Of a stretch of DNA of 64,000 nucleotides, positions 1-12,204 are shown piece by piece. A program made the translations under genes and the position numbers. The notes under the pieces were generated by a model. It was given only the letters and a program-made list of their open reading frames with translations, did no database searches and was not told where the DNA came from. The stretch covers positions 170,612,034 to 170,676,033 of the forward strand of contig NC_073302.1 in assembly GCF_027595985.1 (NCBI RefSeq). The letters are read 5' to 3'. Source of the stretch: Sorex araneus (lineage: Eukaryota > Chordata > Mammalia > Eulipotyphla > Soricidae). Each line of letters opens with the position of its first letter. Position 1 is the first letter of the stretch.

Positions 1-2381
1 TGTGTTGGTTTTTAGTGCTAAATGTCTTTTACTTAAAGTACGTAATGTCTTTGTGAACCAGCCATTTCTGGATGCTTACTAACATATGCAAGTATTTAGT
101 TGTGATTAACTGGGTTTTTAATGCTTATTTCAGTTCCTGTATAAAATTGCTAATACATTAATCTTTTTTGAGTCATTTCTTTGTAGATTATAAAAAGGTT
201 GAAAATACCATTTTTTTATTATTCCCATTTTGCTGTCAAGTACATTCAAGTAGGAAAATTGAAAATTCTCAAAAAGGGGATAACAGTTGTGCATGGTTTC
301 TTTTTTTATGAACATAACTTAAGCTTAATATTCATCTGCTTTTTGCATAGGTTTTCAAAATCTTTGCTGCAGAAAATACCACCACTTTCAGTGATATTGT
401 TCTTATATTTGAATAATATCAATTTTACATTAGTATATTAAAACTCTTGTATCTTAAAAAAAGAGGAAACCTGATGTCTAGCTTATAATGTAGAAATGAA
501 GATTTATATAAATTCTGTTTTTATTTGTACTAATTTTATCTTAGGGCTTGAAGTGATTTTTCTCCTATAGTTAAACTGTTAGATTCTCATGATCAGAAAA
601 ATTATATTTTCTATATATGGTTTTTTACTATAACTATTTATAGTCTATTTAATATATTTATAGTTATAAAATCAGACTATAGAGCATGAGTTTTTAAGAC
701 ATTTGGTTATTTATAGTCTTCTCCTGCCCCCTAAAGGCTTCAGCGTGTCTGTTTTTAGCAATTCAATTTCTTAGTCACAATAATTTTCCGTTCTACTTCT
801 TTACATGTTATATATTTACTAATGTATAATGCTGTCTCCTAAGTGTTTTATTTTGCTACTTAACCATAAATCTGACTTTCCAAGTCAAAATTTGCTTCTC
901 ATACCTCAATGATGAGAGAGCTGTTAGTTATTACCTCTAGCACTCTTAAGTATATAGAACTCTTTACTAGAGAAAATTCACAGCCTTTGTAAATTTTTCT
1001 AGGGCTCTTTGTAAAGAATGTAAATGTGTGAGTTCCTTGTCCTAAGGAGGAGGTCTACTTGTACCTATTTTTAAGTACTTTGGCAGTCATAGACTTAGAT
1101 TTACCTTAATCTTATTCTGGCTTTCACATATCAAATGATTGGACAACACACACCATTATTGTAGTAACTGAATTATCTCTTTTGTTGTAAGTTGCTCAGT
1201 CTTGAGAAAAATAATTTTTAAAATATCATTCCTGAGTGCAAAGCCAGGAGTAACCCCTGTGCATTGCCAGGTGTGACCCAAAAAGCAAAAAAAAAAAAAA
1301 AAAAAAATCTGTCTATATCCAAAACTTTAGTGTATTTTTGTTACACTATGTGTCATTTTGTTCTGCTCTTTAAAAAATAATGACATAATAGAGAATGTTT
1401 TCTGAGATATAATGAAATCTAATTTCAAATTAGCATTCCCTCCACCCCTATAAATTGTACCCTAATCGTGTCATCAGTGGCTGGATTTTTTTGTTAAATT
1501 TACTTTATATCTCAGACACTACACATGTCTGATCAGATTAATCATGAATTTTTCCATGTTTAATTCTCTCTCTGTCTCTGACAATATGATCTGTGCTGTA
1601 CGATAGTACTGCTATTCCTGACCCTTTTGTAAAATAAACCTTTAATAACTTTTCTATGGAAAAATACATATATAATTATCGAAATTGGCTGACAGAGGTA
1701 CAAAATATTCCCATATTTTGCTCTGTGAGCAGATATCAAGTCTGTCTTTGGCTCCTCCTCTATCTTCCTTTACTAGTTAGGGATAAAGTACATTAAGCAC
1801 TAAATCAATGGGTAGATCGGCTTAAGTAGGGAAAGTGGATAAAATCTGAGTTCACTGTGGCACAGTTAACACTTAATACTTCTTGAGTTACTGTACTGAA
1901 GATGGAACATAAGATCGTGAATGGAAAACATTTCTTCTGTGCAAGGTTCTGGTCTTTCCTCAGCTCGTTGTAAACAGAAGGGGGCACTTCTCCACCTGGC
2001 GATGCCATGTGACGCCTCTCACGCTCTTATACTGAGTTTACGGTTGATGGATTTTGTTATTTTCTCTGGGAACACAGAAATTCTTATTAATATGATAATT
2101 TATGAAGTTTCATGAGTTTTTATTCATAAAAAGTTATTTATTAAGCTAAGTCAGTTCTTTCAGGCAGACCTCTTTAGGTAATTGAATAGTTTGGATTTTA
2201 TTAAAAGCACTGTCATAGTTTTATTTGTAGCCAGTTAACTGTGTCAGCAGGAGTCACTACAAATGTGACAGAAATAGAACCCTACATGCTTTGGGCTGGG
2301 GGAATCCAGAAACTGCTGCCCAGCTGCCAAAGTAAAAAATTGTTTTATTCTTAACATTTTCTTTTTATTTTCTCCCAATAG
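1..2381 (+). other. SLF1: SLF1 intron (3' part)
   Basis: AT-rich DNA upstream of the SLF1 terminal exon, ending in a pyrimidine-rich tract and the acceptor CCCAATAG at 2374-2381. I found no further SLF1 coding exon: no stretch with ankyrin-type residues flanked by AG and GT could be supported. The only clear repeat is a truncated SINE at 1228-1307. Open frames near 199-441 and 1805-2115 have no recognisable protein features and are probably chance. Confidence 0.7.
1228..1307 (+). mobile_element. SOR-type SINE, 3' part only
   Basis: Matches the SINE 3' half (ATTCCTGAGTGCAAAGCCAGG, then a CCAGGTGTGACCCAAAAAGC end) followed by a run of about 20 A. The tRNA-like head is missing, so the copy is 5'-truncated. 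Confidence 0.85.
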
Positions 2382-2863
2382 GCCCTGTGCTTTTACAGCA
2401 GAGAAATGCTAAGGGGGAATTGCCCTTGGATTATGTGTTATCATCGCAGGTCAAAGAAGAACTATTTGCTGTTACAAAAATAGAAGACACAGTGGAAAAC
2501 TTCCACGCACAAGCAGAAAAACATTTCCACCACCAACAACTTGAATTTGGCTCATTTTTACTTAGTAGGATGTTGCTGAACTTTTGTTCAATTTTTGATT
2601 TATCTTCAGAGTTCCTTTTAGCTTTCAAAGGGTTAACACATCTAAATGAGCTGCTGGTGGCTTGTAAAAATTATAAGCAAGCTACCAGTGCTCATACTGA
2701 TTGGTTACTGGATCTTTATGCTAGAAATATAAAGACATTGCAGAAGCTCCCAAATATCCTTAAGGAACTGCCTGAGAACTTACAAGTGTGTCCTGGAGTA
2801 CACACTGAGGCCTTACTGGTGACATTGGAAATGATGTGTCGGTCAGTCACAGAGTTTTCTTGA
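2382..2863 (+). CDS. SLF1: SLF1 terminal coding exon (C-terminal 159 residues plus split codon)
   Basis: C-terminal part of SMC5-SMC6 complex localization factor 1 (ANKRD32/BRCTD1), a nuclear scaffold that, with SLF2, links RAD18 at damaged chromatin to the SMC5/6 complex. The exon starts after acceptor AG at 2380-2381 with two bases completing a split codon, then reads open to TGA at 2861-2863. The first residues (VLLQQRNAKGELPLDYVLSS) look like the end of an ankyrin repeat. Next come a KIEDTVENFHAQAEKHFHHQ segment, a hydrophobic helical stretch (FGSFLLSRMLLNFCSIFDLS), HTDWLLDLYARNIKTLQKLP, and the terminus ending RSVTEFS. The N-terminal BRCT domains and most ankyrin repeats are upstream of the window. 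Identity rests on recalled similarity to mammalian SLF1 plus the adjoining MCTP1. A start at GTG 2387 would be spurious, since this is an internal/terminal exon. No frameshift or premature stop is seen, so the gene looks functional here. Confidence 0.88.
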
Positions 2864-4440
2864 TGATGCCAGAAAAATGAGTCAACCATTCTAAACCCTC
2901 TCCACTTGCTGTGTTATTTACTATGGACTCCTTAAGTTATTAACAAATATTAATGTAATTTATTTATTGGTAGAATTTTTAGTCTTGCTAAATTTTAAAA
3001 GCACTTAAAGAACTTCGGCAAAACTCTAGGATAGGCTTCTTATATTAGTATAGTAGAATTTGACTCAAAAGTGAAAAGTAGTTTTGTTTGATATACACTG
3101 CTTTCATTAACCTTTATTATTACATGTTGTTTTAAGAGTGATTATTTATTTATATTGTATGTGTAAGATTTTTTATTTAAATATTTTTCCAAATCAAACT
3201 GTAATGTTCTGATTCTTGGTGTTCCAGGTCTTAGAATCATGGCAAGGGCTTCCATGCTAATGTGTTCTCCATTTCTTCTTCTCTTAAGCAGATAGACCGA
3301 AATGCCTGCTTTAATTTTGTGTATTTCTAAATACATGTTTCTAAAATTTGCAGTAATCATCTTGGTTTTTAAGTGCATTAAATTGAATATGCAAAGTTTG
3401 ACAATGACGATCTCTTGATCTATTTTATTTTAGGCGTTTATGTTGAAAGTGTATTTCTATTTCGTGTAACCAGTGTTCTGTAACTGATAACATTCTGATT
3501 CATAATGTTTTATTTCAAATTAAGATTACAAACGGCAACCAAAAATAGATTTCAGATTATCTCAAATCTTAATGCACCGTATGAATTTACAGAGCCTTAG
3601 CATTTCAACCTGCAATTTTTTCCTAATAGTAGTTTATAGTAAAACTAACAAAAGGGTGTGGATAATAACCACTTGTGAAATTGAAGTTGCTTCACTAGAG
3701 GAATAAGTTACATTGTGATACAGCTGGAAAAGAAACATTAAAACTTCCATTTAGCTTTTATGTAACTAAAGTGATAATCTCATAGCAATTAATCTGCTAA
3801 GGAAGCACACTTTAGTTTTATCTTAGAAATAGATCTTTTAACAAGAACCAATTGCCCAGTATTTTATTACAGGATTCTTACTCTGAACTGAAAATTGCTT
3901 TATTAATATATCAGCTGTTAATAAAAATTAAGTTTTTTCCCCATATATTTCAAATAAGTACTTTTCTAGATATATACTATTAAAAAATGCGAATCATAAC
4001 TATCTAGCCTTCAAATGTGTAACATCATACAGATTTCTTCCTATTTATGCAACCTGTCAGCATTTCAGACAAAACATTGTGTAGCAGAGATTAAGTAATT
4101 CTAAAATACCAAGATTGAAGTACTTTTGCTATGAGTTAAAACATTTTTATTCATCTACTAGCCACTTTATCTCACTTGTGAAGTGCATTTGGGATAGTTT
4201 GCTTAGTAAACTTACACGTTTAATTAGAGACTTAGACATCAGACAGATATCATTTCAAAGTCTTTTCTGATTTCTAGGTTACCAATTAATTACAAGACAA
4301 GTTCCTTTTTAAGTTTTTATTTTCTAACCTGTCAAATGGATATAGCACCAGGAGGGGTTTTTGTTTTTGTTTGTTTTGCTGTGATAGGATTAAGCTGCCC
4401 TATACTTTATGTGGCATTAATAAATGTTACTTCCATTCTA
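2864..4440 (+). other. SLF1: SLF1 3' UTR and candidate poly(A) region
   Basis: AT-rich, nearly repeat-free sequence following the SLF1 stop. An AATAAA at 4419-4424 is followed within about 40 bases by a T/GT-rich element (near 4447-4465), making a plausible cleavage site around 4440. Other A/T-rich signals occur earlier (for example near 3911). The UTR end is inferred from the signal alone and could be nearer the stop codon. Confidence 0.4.
4419..4424 (+). terminator. SLF1: Candidate SLF1 polyadenylation signal AATAAA
   Basis: Canonical hexamer on the SLF1 strand with a downstream GT/T-rich stretch (TTTTTTGTTAGTTGTTGG). A small SINE-like piece starts immediately after it (4468-4490). Confidence 0.35.
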
Positions 4441-4842
4441 GTGCCCTTTTTTGTTAGTTGTTGGAGTCGCACCCAGTGGTGCTCAGGGATGTGTGAGCAA
4501 GACGTGGCCTCTTCCTGTTGAGCCTTAACTTCAGAGTTTCTTTCTAAATCTCTTAACCCTTTGTTACAATCAATTAAGTAAAAAAGTAGTAACTGCTTAA
4601 GCTGGTAATTATTTGAAGGAATAAAATAACAAGTTATATGTTTTTACGGTTAAAAAGTTTTCTAGTCAAATGTTAAGTATCTATGGAGTTGCATTTAGTA
4701 GTAAAATATTTCATAGCTGTTCTCTATCATCTTCGACGAACCATGGACCTGTGAGTATTTATTAAGCCCTCTGAAACCGTTGAGTTCTGTGTCTCTAAGA
4801 AAGTGTCATTGCAATTTTATTCTTATTCAAAATTAAAACTTA

Positions 4843-4945
4843 GGCCTGGCAATGTGGCTCAATGGTGGAGCATATGCCTTGACTGTGTGAAGCCCTGGTG
4901 GGTTCTGTTCTTCGTATCACACACAGGCACAAAAAATATAACTTA
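4843..4945 (+). mobile_element. Short diverged tRNA-derived SINE
   Basis: A head resembling tRNA (GCCTGGCAATGTGGCTCAATGG) and a weak B-box region, ending in CAGGCACAAAAAATA. It resembles the fragment at 30783-30885 more than the typical SOR copies, so it may be an older or separate short SINE family. Confidence 0.5.
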
Positions 4946-7900
4946 GTTAATAATTCAGTAAATGTAAATGATTTTTAACTTGCAATGACAAATTTTATCT
5001 CCAATATTATTTTAGTCAGCCTAACAATTCCATTGCTTTCTATCACTTCCTCTCCACCCCATCCTCTTCCCTTCCTTCTATAGTTGTGATGGCTAAAGGT
5101 CACACACATAATTGGTGGTGGGGCTCACACATTTGCTGAAGGTTGCATATCTGGTTGTTGCTCATGGTGATCACTGTGACTGGCACACATTTAATCGCAG
5201 TGCGTGCCAAGGGTCACATTTCTGGCCGTGAGACTTGCACATCTTTAGTTGTGCCTCCTCCACACACCTGACTGGGCTCACTGTTTCACCACCTGGGATC
5301 CCTGTTGCAACTGCTCTTGGCATAGGTGATTAGCACCAGCAGTCCCACTCTCGTGGAAGGCAGGCGCTGCCAGTCTCCTAACCATTGCTTTAAGTCTTTG
5401 AGATAGAAGAAGTAAAAATTCCAAGTGCTAGCTTTCCAGTTATAGATGGCTCAAAGTTGCAGCTGCTGAAAACCAGTCTGAGTAATCCTGTTCATTTGTT
5501 CTTCACCAGATTTCATATCATAAGTCAATGGAATTGTTAGCAAAAAATAAAGTCTATCGAAGCCTATGACAGTGTGAATAAAGCCTGAAGGTGATTTCTG
5601 AGCTGTTAATATTTAGTTTTCCCTCTGCACAGTTCCCACAATATAGGGAATATAAACTTTTTTTAGAATGTTCGATGACAGTTCTTGAGAAAAAGTCTCT
5701 GGAAAGTTAGAGTTTTCTAGTTTGCTAGTTCTTAATTTTACTGTGTAAAATAGAGAAGTTCAAGAATATAAATTTTCTCATGTCACTAGCTCTATGATAA
5801 ACAGAGGAACATCCCCTAACGAGTCCGTTGCATAAGTTAAGTTACTAGTGTTTTAACTTCATTTCTCAAACACCAACTATGTATGAAATATTTTGCCTAA
5901 CTGAACTCACAAAAGTCTGTGGTAAACTTGACATATTTTATTATCTTTTAAATAAGCTGCTGAAAAATAGTTTGCTTAGTCATTTGTATTCCTTATTAGT
6001 CTTTAAATGAATATTCAAGGGACTGATAAATTCTTTGATCAGTATGATTTTAACAGTGGATAAAATGTGAACATGCTTTTGCAATCTTAGTGAAATAAAC
6101 ATTGGAACTTTTTTATATAAATGCCAGGAAATATTTGCCATTTTTGTTATGCTGTTGTCACACATTAACTTAATGAATACCTTCACATGCGAAAATTGTT
6201 GGTGGAAAGTGCAATCTATATGCATGCGTTTATACACTTCCCCAGTGAAGTGATGAACTTGATGAGAGCCTGTCACTGTTGCTCCTTAATCAGTAGGACC
6301 AGGTCATCTTTGAGTGACATGTGGCTCTCTTCCCCTCAGGCATTCATCATCAGGCTTTTTTGCCAATTGCACCTCCTGCTGACGTGAAGCTCGAAAAACT
6401 GAGAATGATAATTGTTTTTATAACAAATGTGGATTGAGTTAAAAAGGTCAATGATGGCATTATTGGAATTAGGCTTTGCCTGGTGATGTCAGAATTGGAG
6501 ACATGAAATAGTTACTACTTCTTGTAAATCAAATTGTTTTTAAAAATTTACCTTGTAGATGAAAATGGAATGTGATGGAAGAATATTCTTTTGTGGTCAG
6601 TTGCTTTGATCTAGAATTAAACATTGGGCTGTAACCTAATTATAAAAGTTTCTGATCCTTTGTTTTGAAATTTGTTTCCAAGCATACATTTTCAAGCTAC
6701 TACAACTTTTACTTTAAAAATACCTCCACGAAAGAAAAACATTTTTAATGTCTTCTGAGCATTAGAAATTTTTAAGAGTTTTCTGTGCTAATATTTAAGA
6801 CGCAAATATATTGGATACATGCTTCCCAGCTTACAGAGGCACCAGCATGAAGAGCCAGACAGATCTGAGACTTAGTTTCACGGGCACATCTGAACTATTA
6901 AAAGAGAAATTTTCTATTAAGTTATTTGAAAGAAGAGTTGTTGATAACCAGGCACAAGCCCTAGTAATCAGTTTTTTATCAAAGACAAATCTGCTTTATG
7001 GGAGTTAGTTTGTGTTTTAAGATCTGTTCGATATTATGTGTATTTTAATTCATTACTATAGTTTCTTAGGATAGCATAGCTTTAATTATAAATATACTCA
7101 AATTATGATTTTTGGTACTTAAAAGATAACCTTTAGAAATAAAAACAAGTGATTGCTTTTTCTTTTACAGTTATGTTATAAATATGAACACAATTTTTTT
7201 ACATGTGTTCATGTTCATGTTTATATTTTTATAGAAGTATGTGTGAGATATATGCACACAGCCAGTGCATCTCACCATCACCCTTGTCCAAGACCCCCTA
7301 CCACTGCCTTTGTTTCTTTTACTATCTCTTGAATAACTTTTTAAATGTTTCGTGCCAGTTTTATACTTTGTCTTTTTTAAAACAAATGTGGGCAATTCTT
7401 GTCTGGAATTTTAAACTATTTGCTGAATTAAATCAGCAAAATGACCTGTGATTAATAGTCATAAAAGCATATTCCTTATATACACATATTATTTTTGCAT
7501 ATGAGCTTATTTATGTAGTGGTGCCCTTTAAAAAAGACCAAAAGTAAGTGAAAGTGCTTGAGGTAATCACTTATGAAATAGCTGTCTGATTTCATGGCAC
7601 CCATATCTTAGAATGTTCAGCTCAGTTTTGATTAATCCCTTTCCTTTCAAAAGTATCTAAATTGGATCAAGTTAACATTAATATATAATGGGTGTTAAAC
7701 ATTTATAGAGAATAGGAAACTACTTTATAACATTTGATGTACTTCAACTGAAGAGTGGAAGCTTTATGTAAATATGCCTAGCACTGTTTTATACAAATAG
7801 GTGAATTGCGCTGAACTGAAAATCTAGAGCTCAGCTTTGAATTTACACCTATCACACTCTAATTTATCTTGATAGTAGACGGACTAAATTTTTTAGTGAG

Positions 7901-9013
7901 TCGCCATCCTTCTGCCCTCAAATGAAATAGTCCTGTTGAAAAAAATCATTAATCTTAAAGTGGTGACAGATAAAAAGAACTTAGTTGGTTGTCAGTATTT
8001 CTCAGCTCAAAGGTTAGGTCAGAGATGGTTTATATCATGACACTGATAAATTTTTCTAATGACCAGAATGGTTTGATTTATAGTAATTTTGTTTTTATTT
8101 TAAGAAATATGTATCTTGGGTATCTACTTTCTAAAGCTGCATTTTTCTACTTTGCAGTCTGTTTTGCAATAGAGGTGAAATTACAGAGCATTAGGTAAAA
8201 TTTAGTAAAATTAAAATACATGTCTAGATCTCTGTGAAAACTTAAAGGCAGAATAATAAAGGTAAAAGGCAAAGAGATGGAAAAAATAGGAAAATGAGGA
8301 TGCTGTTTGATATGTTGATGAAATTAATGAAGGTGTAAAACTATGCATTTAGTCTTACCTCAGGAATAGACTGACTTTGAAAATGGTAATAATGTTGAAG
8401 AAATTAAGAGCCCAGTTCACTTAGTTGAAATTGAGTTCATTTAGTTGAAAATCAAAGTAGAGACCAAAATATCATTTTAAGTCAACTAAAATAGGTAAGA
8501 TTAACTAATATCAAGTCTTTATCTCAATATTAGACAAATATCAATTTCTCCTATTTTGTTTTTCAGTCACTTTGGTTCTTTTCACTTTGGTTCTTTTGTT
8601 CTTTTCAAAATACTTTTCAATCCTGCTTATTCACATTAACAGAGAAAGTAGACTTAGGAGGGGTTGAAAGTCATTTATAAACTGGCTAAGGTAATGCCCT
8701 AAAACATTTTCCTTGACTATTTTTAGGTGTTTTTCAAGAAATAGAATATCAAAATTTCATTAAAAAAATTTTTTTGAGTCTGTAGAGAAAATGATTTGCA
8801 AGCAAATAGATTGTTAAAAGTAGTGGTGCTGAAAGAATTTTGAATGTTTTTCACTTCATGTTTCTTTGAATTGTATCTTGTCTTTGTAATACCATTAACC
8901 AATTTATTTTACAGAAGTAATGATCCTGGTAAAAGAACTAGTCTAACATTTTTTTCCCTTAGGTTTTCTTACATAAACTGTCTTTTACAAGGTTTTTTGA
9001 AATGCAAAAGGCA
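4946..9013. other. Intergenic AT-rich DNA, mostly unique
   Basis: Lies between the SLF1 3' end and the next SINE. Apart from the unidentified GC-richer segment at 5090-5400, I see only AT-rich sequence with short chance frames of 60-98 codons on both strands and no splice-bounded conserved peptide. An AATAAA at about 5586 could be an alternative SLF1 poly(A) signal, but nothing ties it to the gene. Confidence 0.5.
5090..5400. repeat. Unidentified GC-richer segment, probable old repeat
   Basis: About 300 bases with repeated GTG/CAC-rich phrases (GGTCACAC, GGGCTCACAC, CTGGCACACATTT, GGGTCACATTTCTGG). These recall the minus orientation of the local SINE family but cannot be aligned by eye. There is no open frame of note. 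Confidence 0.3.
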
Positions 9014-9188
9014 CTTGGGCTAGAGCTAGGGTACAGTATATAGGGCTCTTGCCTTGCACACAGCTGAACTTGGTTCTAGCACCCCATTTGGTCAGCCAAA
9101 CCCCACCAGGAATTGATCCCTGAGCATATTCCTGTGAGCCAGGGGTAACCTCTGAGCACTATTTATTGGGTGTGACCTCAAAACAAAT
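9014..9188 (+). mobile_element. SOR-type SINE, near full length, diverged
   Basis: Head CTTGGGCTAGAGCTAGGGTACAG, the CTCTTGCCTTGCACACAGCTG motif, then CCAGGGGTAACCTCTGAGCA and a GTGTGACCTCAAAACAAA end. Substitutions throughout indicate an old copy. Confidence 0.8.
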
Positions 9189-9360
9189 GCATACATACAC
9201 ATGTATATATAGCACTTAAAACATCAGACAAGGTCAAATTACAGTTTCATTCGGTGCAGATCCCAAATATCCACCGTTCTTTTGATGGGGGTCTCCTTCA
9301 AATATGATTTACCATTTTACTGTATGGTTCTCCAGTCTTTATTTTATTTTCTCTTATTTG

Positions 9361-9483
9361 CGGTTGAGCACCACATCCACTGGTGCTCAAGGCCTACTCC
9401 TGGCTCTGGACTCAGGGATCACTCCTGGATCCTGGGTCTCTGTGCAAGGTCAGTGTTTGGGCTGCTGTGCTCTCTCCAACCCC
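9361..9483 (-). mobile_element. SOR-type SINE fragment
   Basis: Reverse-orientation motifs TGGTGCTCAAGGCC, CTCCTGGCTCTGGACTCAGG, GATCACTCC and the terminal CTCTCCAACCC. The middle, with the B box, is deleted. Confidence 0.75.
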
Positions 9484-10224
9484 TCCCTCCTGTCTTCATC
9501 TTTTGCCCTTTCAAGGTAGAGCTTCAAGTGTTGAATAGGGTCATTACTCTTTAGTAGAATTCTTAATTGCAAAAGATTAAAATTATTCATGCAGAAACCT
9601 TGAGGAATCATGATAATATACCTTCACTGTCAAACTTCTGATTTTAAAAGTAAAGTCTTTAACCCTCATTTGGTTCTTGAAAGTTCCACTTTAAACCAAA
9701 TGGCAAGTAGCCAAAGTAGGTCCTTGAATCTGCTGTAAGACTGGATTTTTTTTTTAATTCATTGTAACAAAATGAGAAAAGAACTTTATTTACTTCATTT
9801 GTTGTTCAGCTATATTTAGAACCTGCAGAATTCTCAGATTTATTTTTCAGATTAAACTCTGAAAAGCTGGGTGAAACTGGAAAAAAATGATAAAATGATG
9901 AAATTACAGTTATCAAAGACAAATTAATTACTGTATAATTAAATTTTAAAAATTTTTCTTCTGAGGCACCACCAGATGCATAAACTGAAGTACCACCCAG
10001 AGAAAGGTGAAGCCGGCAGGAAAGGAGAAGCTAAAGGAAACAATAGAGGTTGTGATAAGCATATGGAAGAACCTAGACATTCCCTGTTACAACTGCCATA
10101 TTGGCTTTTAGGTATGCAGAGAAAGGCAGACCAAGGCATTTTGAAGAAAGTGTATCTAACCTCCTAAAGCCATTTTTTCAACAAGACAATATTGCTTCAC
10201 GAAGGAGGGAGGGAGTCTGTCTTC
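9484..10224. other. Intergenic, no recognisable element
   Basis: AT-rich DNA with short overlapping chance frames on both strands near 9940-10167. No repeat or exon was recognised. Confidence 0.4.
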
Positions 10225-10426
10225 AGGGCCAGAGTGATAGCACTGTGTAGGGCATTTGCCTTGACCGAGGTTTGATTCCTAGGGCGTTTGCCTTGCATAC
10301 AGCTGGCCCGGGTTCGATTCCCAGCATTCCATCTGGTCCTCCATGCCCCGCCAATTGTAGGTCCTGAGTGCTGAGCCAGGAGTAACCCCTGAGCATCATT
10401 GAGTGTGACTCAAAAAGAAAAAAAAA
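10225..10426 (+). mobile_element. SOR-type SINE with internal head duplication
   Basis: Begins AGGGCCAGAGTGATAGCAC and ends GAGTGTGACTCAAAAAG plus an A run. The GGGC(A/G)TTTGCCTTG motif occurs twice (from 10250 and 10282), each followed by a B-box-like sequence (GGTTTGATTCC, GGTTCGATTCC). About 30-50 bases of the tRNA-related head are therefore duplicated. Confidence 0.85.
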
Positions 10427-11204
10427 AGTCACCTTGATGCAGATTTTATCTTTTGAACTTTCATACAGAAGCAGTCATTTGAGCTGAAGCACGTGGGTGT
10501 GCTTTGCATTAGCATCAGAATGCAGTAAGAAGCAGCTGAGGAACTGGTTCTCCACTCCACAAAAGTTTGTCTGATTCTTGGTTAAATTATCAAGTGGAAG
10601 GTAACTTGTGCTCTTCCCCCGAGAAAGGACTTCTGGATTCCTCATTTCTTTTGTGGCATGGGCATGGGTTGGAGGTGGGGAGTGGGCAGGCAGGGCTTCA
10701 CAGAGGTGCTCAGCCTGACGGGTGGTTCCAGCTCTGCGTTTGATAATAGAGACCCCACTCAAACCTTGCACATGTAAAACATGTGTCCCAGCCCTTTGAG
10801 CTATCTCCCTGGCCTCCATCTTTTCCCTTATTTGTGAAAGTACATTTTTCTTAACCGGCAGAGAAATTGAAGAGTAGTGTGCAATATGTGTAATCAAATA
10901 AAGTGAGGCATCACTTGAGTTTATTTAAAGACTGCATCATTAAATTGATTTAATATTATTTTCTAGGTGGATTATTTCTGAAACACATATATGTCTATAT
11001 GATTTGCCAGTTCTGTTAATGGAATCTGAAGTAAGATTTCTTAGACAAAAATATAGAAGCAAATTGTTGTACCATTATATAAAGTCGTTTCAAGTGAGCT
11101 GCTTTTGTGACTAATATCAGATCACCAATCTTGGACCTCTCTGCCTAATATTTAACAACATACAAAAATTTCTGATTGTTTTTAAGAGCTTATTAATATT
11201 TATT
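10427..11204. other. Intergenic, no recognisable element
   Basis: Contains a 140-codon frame on the minus strand (10475-10897) whose translation shows no recognisable domain. No SINE or L1 signature was recognised by eye. Confidence 0.35.
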
Positions 11205-11349
11205 TTGTTGTTATTTGGGGGGGACAACACCTGACAGTACTCAGTGTTTTTACTCCTGGATCTGTGCTCAGGGGACCAAATGGGGTGCCAGGGATCAAAC
11301 CAGGTCAGCTGGGCAAGATAGGTGCCTACCTCTTACACTCTCACCAGCC
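11205..11349 (-). mobile_element. SOR-type SINE, diverged
   Basis: Minus-orientation signatures: ACTCCTGGATCTGTGCTCAG, GGGGACCAAATGGGGTGCCA, GGGATCAAACCAGGTCAGC and the terminal CACCAGCCC. Old copy. Confidence 0.75.
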
Positions 11350-11499
11350 CAAGATTTTATTCTTGACTGTAATATATTGTTTTCTGTTATTTCAGTATTC
11401 AATCATACACAACATTTTGCCTTGTGGTGGTAGTAATCACTACTTATATTGTTTTATGAGAGCAATGTAGAGTTTAGTTTAAAACTATTCTTTGGAGTA

Positions 11500-12108
11500 T
11501 CAAAAAATAGCTGAAGACCTCCAGAACCCAGCCACAGCTATGCTCAAGGACCCTCTCCACATGTCCGGATGAGCCTCATGCATGAAGGAACCAGCAGAGG
11601 AACCCAGGTGTGTGGGACCTGGGGCTGAGATCTCCAATCCTGCTCGGATCAGGACTGGGATTCTTCGCCCAGATCCCCCATTTTCCAGTAGCTAGGCAAT
11701 CACAACCCAAAACTGCCCCCCTCCCTCCCTACACACACACACACACACACACACACACCTTGCCGCGTAATCCCATCAACGGCCAACATCCAAAGACTAT
11801 AAAACCAAGTTCCCGGAAGCGACATTTTATAGCCTAATTCTCCCCTTTGGAGAACCTGGCAAGCTACGGAGTTTTCCTGCCCACATGGGAGAGCCTGGCA
11901 AGCTCCCTGTGGTGTATTCATATGCCAAACACAGTAACAGTGATGGGTCTCATTCTCCTGGCCCTGAAAGAGCCTCTAATGTGTCACTGTTGGGAAGGAT
12001 GAGTAAAGAGAGGCTGCTAAAATCTCAGGGCTAGGATGAAGGGAGACGTTACTGGGCCCGCTCAAGCAAATCGACGATCAATGAGGTGATCGTGATAGTG
12101 ATCAAAAA
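11500..12108 (+). mobile_element. Composite repeat ending in the GTGATAGTGA-tailed family (family B, long form)
   Basis: A GC-richer block of about 600 bases containing an (AC)n tract at 11731-11758. Its 3' 270 bases (11840-12108) match the copies at 18834-19060 and, inverted, 43441-43740. They share GAGAGCCTGGCAAGCTCCCTG, TATTCATATGCCAAA, AGGATGAGTAAAGAGAGG, CTAAAATCTCAGGGCTAGGATG and GAGACGTTACT. The end is GTGATCGTGATAGTGATC, a short tandem tail, rather than poly(A). Whether 11500-11840 belongs to the same element is inference, although part of it (GACTATAAAACCAAGTTCCCGG) is echoed in the 43441 copy. Confidence 0.65.
11731..11758. repeat. (AC)n microsatellite
   Basis: Uninterrupted AC dinucleotides inside the composite repeat. 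Confidence 0.97.
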
Positions 12109-12204
12109 ACATTGAATCTTAAAAACTCATTCTAAGCCACCTCAAGACAAATACTGGAATTTCTTTTCTCACCATTATTCTATTGTCCAGCTATCTCTGA
12201 TTCT

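Noticed and set aside
1805-2115. Possible earlier SLF1 exon
   Set aside because: Frames on both strands lack ankyrin residues and paired splice sites.
10475-10897. 140-codon minus-strand frame between the genes
   Set aside because: No known motif, no promoter or splice context.
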